From NCBI RefSeq assembly GCF_015354575.1, contig NZ_JACAFQ010000002.1:62784-126783 (forward strand): DNA of 64,000 nucleotides. Direction: 5' to 3'. The stretch is from Pseudomonas sp. UFMG81 (lineage in GTDB: Bacteria; Pseudomonadota; Gammaproteobacteria; Pseudomonadales; Pseudomonadaceae). A model generated the notes under the pieces. That model saw only the letters and a list, made by a program, of their open reading frames with translations, had not been told where the DNA came from and searched no databases. Position numbers and translations under genes: made by a program. Positions within the stretch are counted from its first letter, which is position 1, and each line of letters begins with the position of its first letter. Positions 60,099-64,000 of this stretch are shown in pieces.

Positions 60099-61658
60099 AT
60101 GCGTATCAAAGTGCACTGCCAGAACCGCATCGGCATTCTTCGCGACATCCTCAACCTGTTGGTGGAGTACGGCATCAACGTGTTGCGCGGCGAGGTAGGG
60201 GGCGATCATGGTAACGCCATCTACCTGCACTGCCCGAACCTGATCAACCTGCAATTCCAGGCACTACGGCCGAAGTTCGAATCGATTGCCGGGGTGTTCG
60301 GGGTCAAGCGCGTCGGGCTGATGCCCAGCGAGCGCCGGCACATGGAACTCAATGCGTTGCTCGGGGCGCTGGATTTCCCGGTGCTGTCGATCGACATGGG
60401 CGGCAGCATCGTTGCTGCCAACCGCAGTGCGGCGCAGTTGCTCGGGGTGCGGGTCGACGAGGTGCCGGGCATCCCGCTGTCGCGTTATGTCGAGGACTTC
60501 GACCTGCCAGAGCTGGTGCGGGCCAACAAGTCACGGATCAACGGCTTGCGCATCAAGGTCAAGGGCGACGTGTTCCTGGCCGACATCGCGCCACTGCAAT
60601 CGGAACATGACGAAAGCGAGGCGCTGGCCGGTGCAGTGCTGACGTTGCACCGCGCCGACCGCATCGGCGAGCGCATCTACAACGTGCGCAAGCAGGAACT
60701 GCGCGGCTTCGACAGCATCTTCCAGAGCTCACGGGTGATGGCGGCGGTGGTGCGCGAGGCCAGGCGCATGGCGCCGTTGGATGCGCCGCTGCTGATCGAG
60801 GGCGAGACCGGTACCGGCAAGGAACTGCTGGCCCGTGCCTGCCACCTGGCCAGCCCGCGTGGCCAGGCGCCATTGATGGCGCTCAACTGCGCCGGCTTGC
60901 CAGAGTCGATGGCCGAGACCGAGCTGTTCGGTTATGGGCCGGGGGCGTTCGAAGGGGCGCGGGCAGAGGGTAAACTCGGGCTGCTTGAGCTGACCGCCGG
61001 CGGCACCTTGTTCCTCGACGGGGTAGGGGAGATGAGCCCGCGTCTGCAGGTGAAGCTGCTGCGCTTCCTGCAGGATGGCTGCTTCCGTCGCGTGGGTAGC
61101 GACGAAGAGGTCTACCTGGATGTGCGGGTCATCTGCGCGACGCAGGTGGACTTGTCCGAACTCTGCGCCCGTGGCGAGTTCCGCCAGGACCTCTATCACC
61201 GACTCAACGTGCTGTCGCTGCACATCCCGCCGCTGCGCGAGTGCATGGATGGGCTGGAAGGGCTGGTGCAGCATTTCCTCGACCAGGCCAGCCGGCAGAT
61301 TGGTTGCCCGATGCCGCGGTTGGCGCCGGCAGCGATGGACAAACTCAGCCAGTACCATTGGCCGGGCAACGTGCGGCAATTGGAGAACGTATTGTTCCAG
61401 GCCGTGTCGTTATGCGAGGGCGGGGTGGTGAAGAGCGAACATATCCGTTTGCCGGATTATGGTGCGCGCCAGCCGTTGGGCGAGTTTTCGCTGGACGGTG
61501 ATCTTGCGCAGATTGTCGGGCGTTTTGAAAAGGCGGTACTTGAAAGTTTGATGGGTGAATATTCAAGTAGCCGGGCGCTGGGCAAAAGACTGGGTGTTTC
61601 ACATACAACGATTGCCAACAAGTTGCGCGAATATTCGCTAGGTAAGTCGGCGGATTAG
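60099..61658 (+). CDS. phhR: Transcriptional regulator PhhR (TyrR family)
   Basis: A 519-residue aromatic amino-acid-responsive activator. It has an N-terminal ACT domain (about 1-70: MRIKVHCQNRIGILRDILNL), a PAS domain (about 80-190), and an AAA+ domain with Walker A GETGTGKE (235-242) and a Walker B-like GTLFLDGVGE. The sigma54-contact loop reads GAFEGA instead of GAFTGA. A C-terminal TyrR-type helix-turn-helix follows (SSRALGKRLGVSHTTIANKL). Family members bind TGTAAA-N6-TTTACA boxes, present in the gap to phhA. It probably activates phhABC and other aromatic catabolic genes with sigma70 RNA polymerase. Confidence 0.95.
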   Translation: MRIKVHCQNRIGILRDILNLLVEYGINVLRGEVGGDHGNAIYLHCPNLINLQFQALRPKFESIAGVFGVKRVGLMPSERRHMELNALLGALDFPVLSIDMGGSIVAANRSAAQLLGVRVDEVPGIPLSRYVEDFDLPELVRANKSRINGLRIKVKGDVFLADIAPLQSEHDESEALAGAVLTLHRADRIGERIYNVRKQELRGFDSIFQSSRVMAAVVREARRMAPLDAPLLIEGETGTGKELLARACHLASPRGQAPLMALNCAGLPESMAETELFGYGPGAFEGARAEGKLGLLELTAGGTLFLDGVGEMSPRLQVKLLRFLQDGCFRRVGSDEEVYLDVRVICATQVDLSELCARGEFRQDLYHRLNVLSLHIPPLRECMDGLEGLVQHFLDQASRQIGCPMPRLAPAAMDKLSQYHWPGNVRQLENVLFQAVSLCEGGVVKSEHIRLPDYGARQPLGEFSLDGDLAQIVGRFEKAVLESLMGEYSSSRALGKRLGVSHTTIANKLREYSLGKSAD

Positions 61659-61685
61659 TTTCAGAAAGTTGTAAGCTTCAATATT

Positions 61686-61751
61686 TTTCGCGGCTAAAGC
61701 CGCTCCTACAGGGATGGTGCACAGCCTGTAGGAGCGGCTTTAGCCGCGAAA
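61686..61751. repeat. REP pair
   Basis: TTTCGCGGCTAAAGCCGCTC...GAGCGGCTTTAGCCGCGAAA is a near-perfect inverted repeat in the convergent gap between phhR and the DUF2790 gene. Confidence 0.9.
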
Positions 61752-61780
61752 GGGCCCCAGTGGGGCCCCAATTCACAGGA

Positions 61781-62035
61781 TCAGCCGTTGGAACAACCGT
61801 TCCCCATCACGCGGTATTCGAGAATGTGCTTCTGGCCCTGGGAGTCCTCGTAGGTCATACGGGCGGGCACCACTTCGCAGACATTCGGTACTTCGCTCAT
61901 GGAAATGACGCGGGCGATGTCCAGGTGCTGCGAGTAACTGTACTGTTCAACCGGAATCTGCTCGACATCTTTTGCTTCGCTGGCGATCGCCATGCTGCAA
62001 AAACCGCCAAGTACCAATACCAGTAAAGCTTTCAT
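61781..62035 (-). CDS. DUF2790-family periplasmic protein
   Basis: An 84-residue protein with a signal peptide (MKALLVLVLGGFCSMAIASE) and a short mature domain (YSQHLDIARVISMSEVPNVC to a final GNGCSNG) bearing two cysteines that could pair. The family, common in Pseudomonas, has no established function. It diverges from acsA across about 410 bp. Confidence 0.85.
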   Translation of the reverse strand: MKALLVLVLGGFCSMAIASEAKDVEQIPVEQYSYSQHLDIARVISMSEVPNVCEVVPARMTYEDSQGQKHILEYRVMGNGCSNG

Positions 62036-62444
62036 TTTCTATTTACCTGTCTAAGGTCGTGTGGGGGCACGCGGCGCTTGTGGCGCCGCGAGTACAACGG
62101 TTGTTCAACTATCAGGATGAGGTGCGGATCAACTTTGCCTTCGTGGGGGCTGTAACCAGAAGTTAATCGCGTTGCCGTTGCTGGCGAGGTGAATTTTATG
62201 GAGGTGGCGGGGGTTGAAACAGAGGGGGTTTTGATAAAGTCTTTTGACAGAATCTGTAACAATCCCTCGGTGGTCAGGTTTTTTTCGCGCTCGGGATGGC
62301 CGTGTGCCATGGGCTAGAGCGGTTGCGCAAAATCGAAAGAGCACCGGTTCGTCGCGTTACTACCAACGTCGAATGGCATTGGCCGCTCTGGTACAGTTAC
62401 AAACGATTCCATACAAAAACAACTATTACACCGAGGTAACACAG
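62036..62444. other. Control region between the DUF2790 gene and acsA
   Basis: The 409 bp must carry promoters in both directions. A weak sigma54-like GG-N10-GC (about 62293-62306) was noticed but is poor. An A-rich motif at 62415-62422 and GAGG before 62445 belong to acsA. No gene is seen. Confidence 0.5.
62415..62422 (+). promoter_or_regulatory. Hfq/Crc-type motif before acsA
   Basis: AAAAACAA fits AANAANAA, 22 nt before the acsA start and just ahead of its GAGG ribosome site. Confidence 0.45.

Positions 62445-64000
<1,556 letters not shown>

Noticed and set aside
62293..62306. Possible sigma54 promoter (GG-N10-GC) before acsA
   Set aside because: Only the invariant GG and GC match; the surrounding bases depart from TGGCAC-N5-TTGC.

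Overview
The window looks like a chromosomal segment of a Pseudomonas of the P. putida group. It is GC-rich, it carries the phhR-phhABC phenylalanine catabolic locus, the gbuA-gbuR guanidinobutyrate locus and the scpAB-rluB block in the usual pseudomonad order, and its intergenic spaces are full of Pseudomonas REP/REPIN palindromes built on GTAGGAGC or GTGGGAGC ends. No tRNA, rRNA, CRISPR array, insertion sequence or prophage was seen.

Layout. 1-7.4 kb: a cut MFS gene and its divergent LysR regulator; a 42-codon gene in a SicX/PA1414-like setting (Anr box, hairpin terminator); a sodium:solute symporter; the ureohydrolase gbuA with its divergent regulator gbuR; and a PAS-containing chemoreceptor. 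7.7-9.2 kb: tapT and two small unknown genes. 9.2-21.9 kb: a complete adhesin locus. A 2370-residue LapA-like RTX adhesin, with a retention module and a TAAG protease site, diverges from its own type I exporter (TolC, ABC transporter, HlyD adaptor). 22-33.8 kb: housekeeping and regulatory genes (YbaN, UPF0149, recQ, MarR, the patatin autotransporter plpD, a SelW-like protein, a DMT exporter, two AraC regulators, an LpxH-like phosphoesterase, an HD protein and an Mpo1-like protein). 33.8-39.2 kb: trkH, a nitroreductase, and a Cpx-like envelope-stress set (kinase, Spy/CpxP chaperone, response regulator) with a CpxR-type box in front of the chaperone gene. 39.4-44.8 kb: yciI-yciB, then RNase AM, yciO, scpA, scpB and rluB. 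45-51.2 kb: the aromatic amino-acid permease aroP with a long leader region, then a LysR regulator divergent from a YdiJ-type 2-hydroxyglutarate dehydrogenase. 51.3-57.2 kb: an MFS exporter and a 1426-residue toxin-like protein whose last residues carry a DxE...CxxC zinc-deaminase signature, preceded by a 42-codon acidic ORF. 57.4-64 kb: phhC-phhB-phhA, the divergent activator phhR, a DUF2790 protein and the start of acsA.

How it fits together. AroP imports aromatic amino acids. PhhA and PhhB convert phenylalanine to tyrosine, PhhC transaminates tyrosine, and PhhR should control the set through TyrR-type boxes visible in the phhA-phhR gap and possibly upstream of aroP. A-rich Hfq/Crc-type motifs precede phhA, acsA and the aroP leader, which suggests shared catabolite repression. 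The two most accessory-looking stretches are the adhesin locus and the toxin-like gene; the genes either side of each read like conserved Pseudomonas backbone. The most novel candidate is the C-terminal deaminase-like domain of the 1426-residue protein, which has no evident immunity gene beside it.
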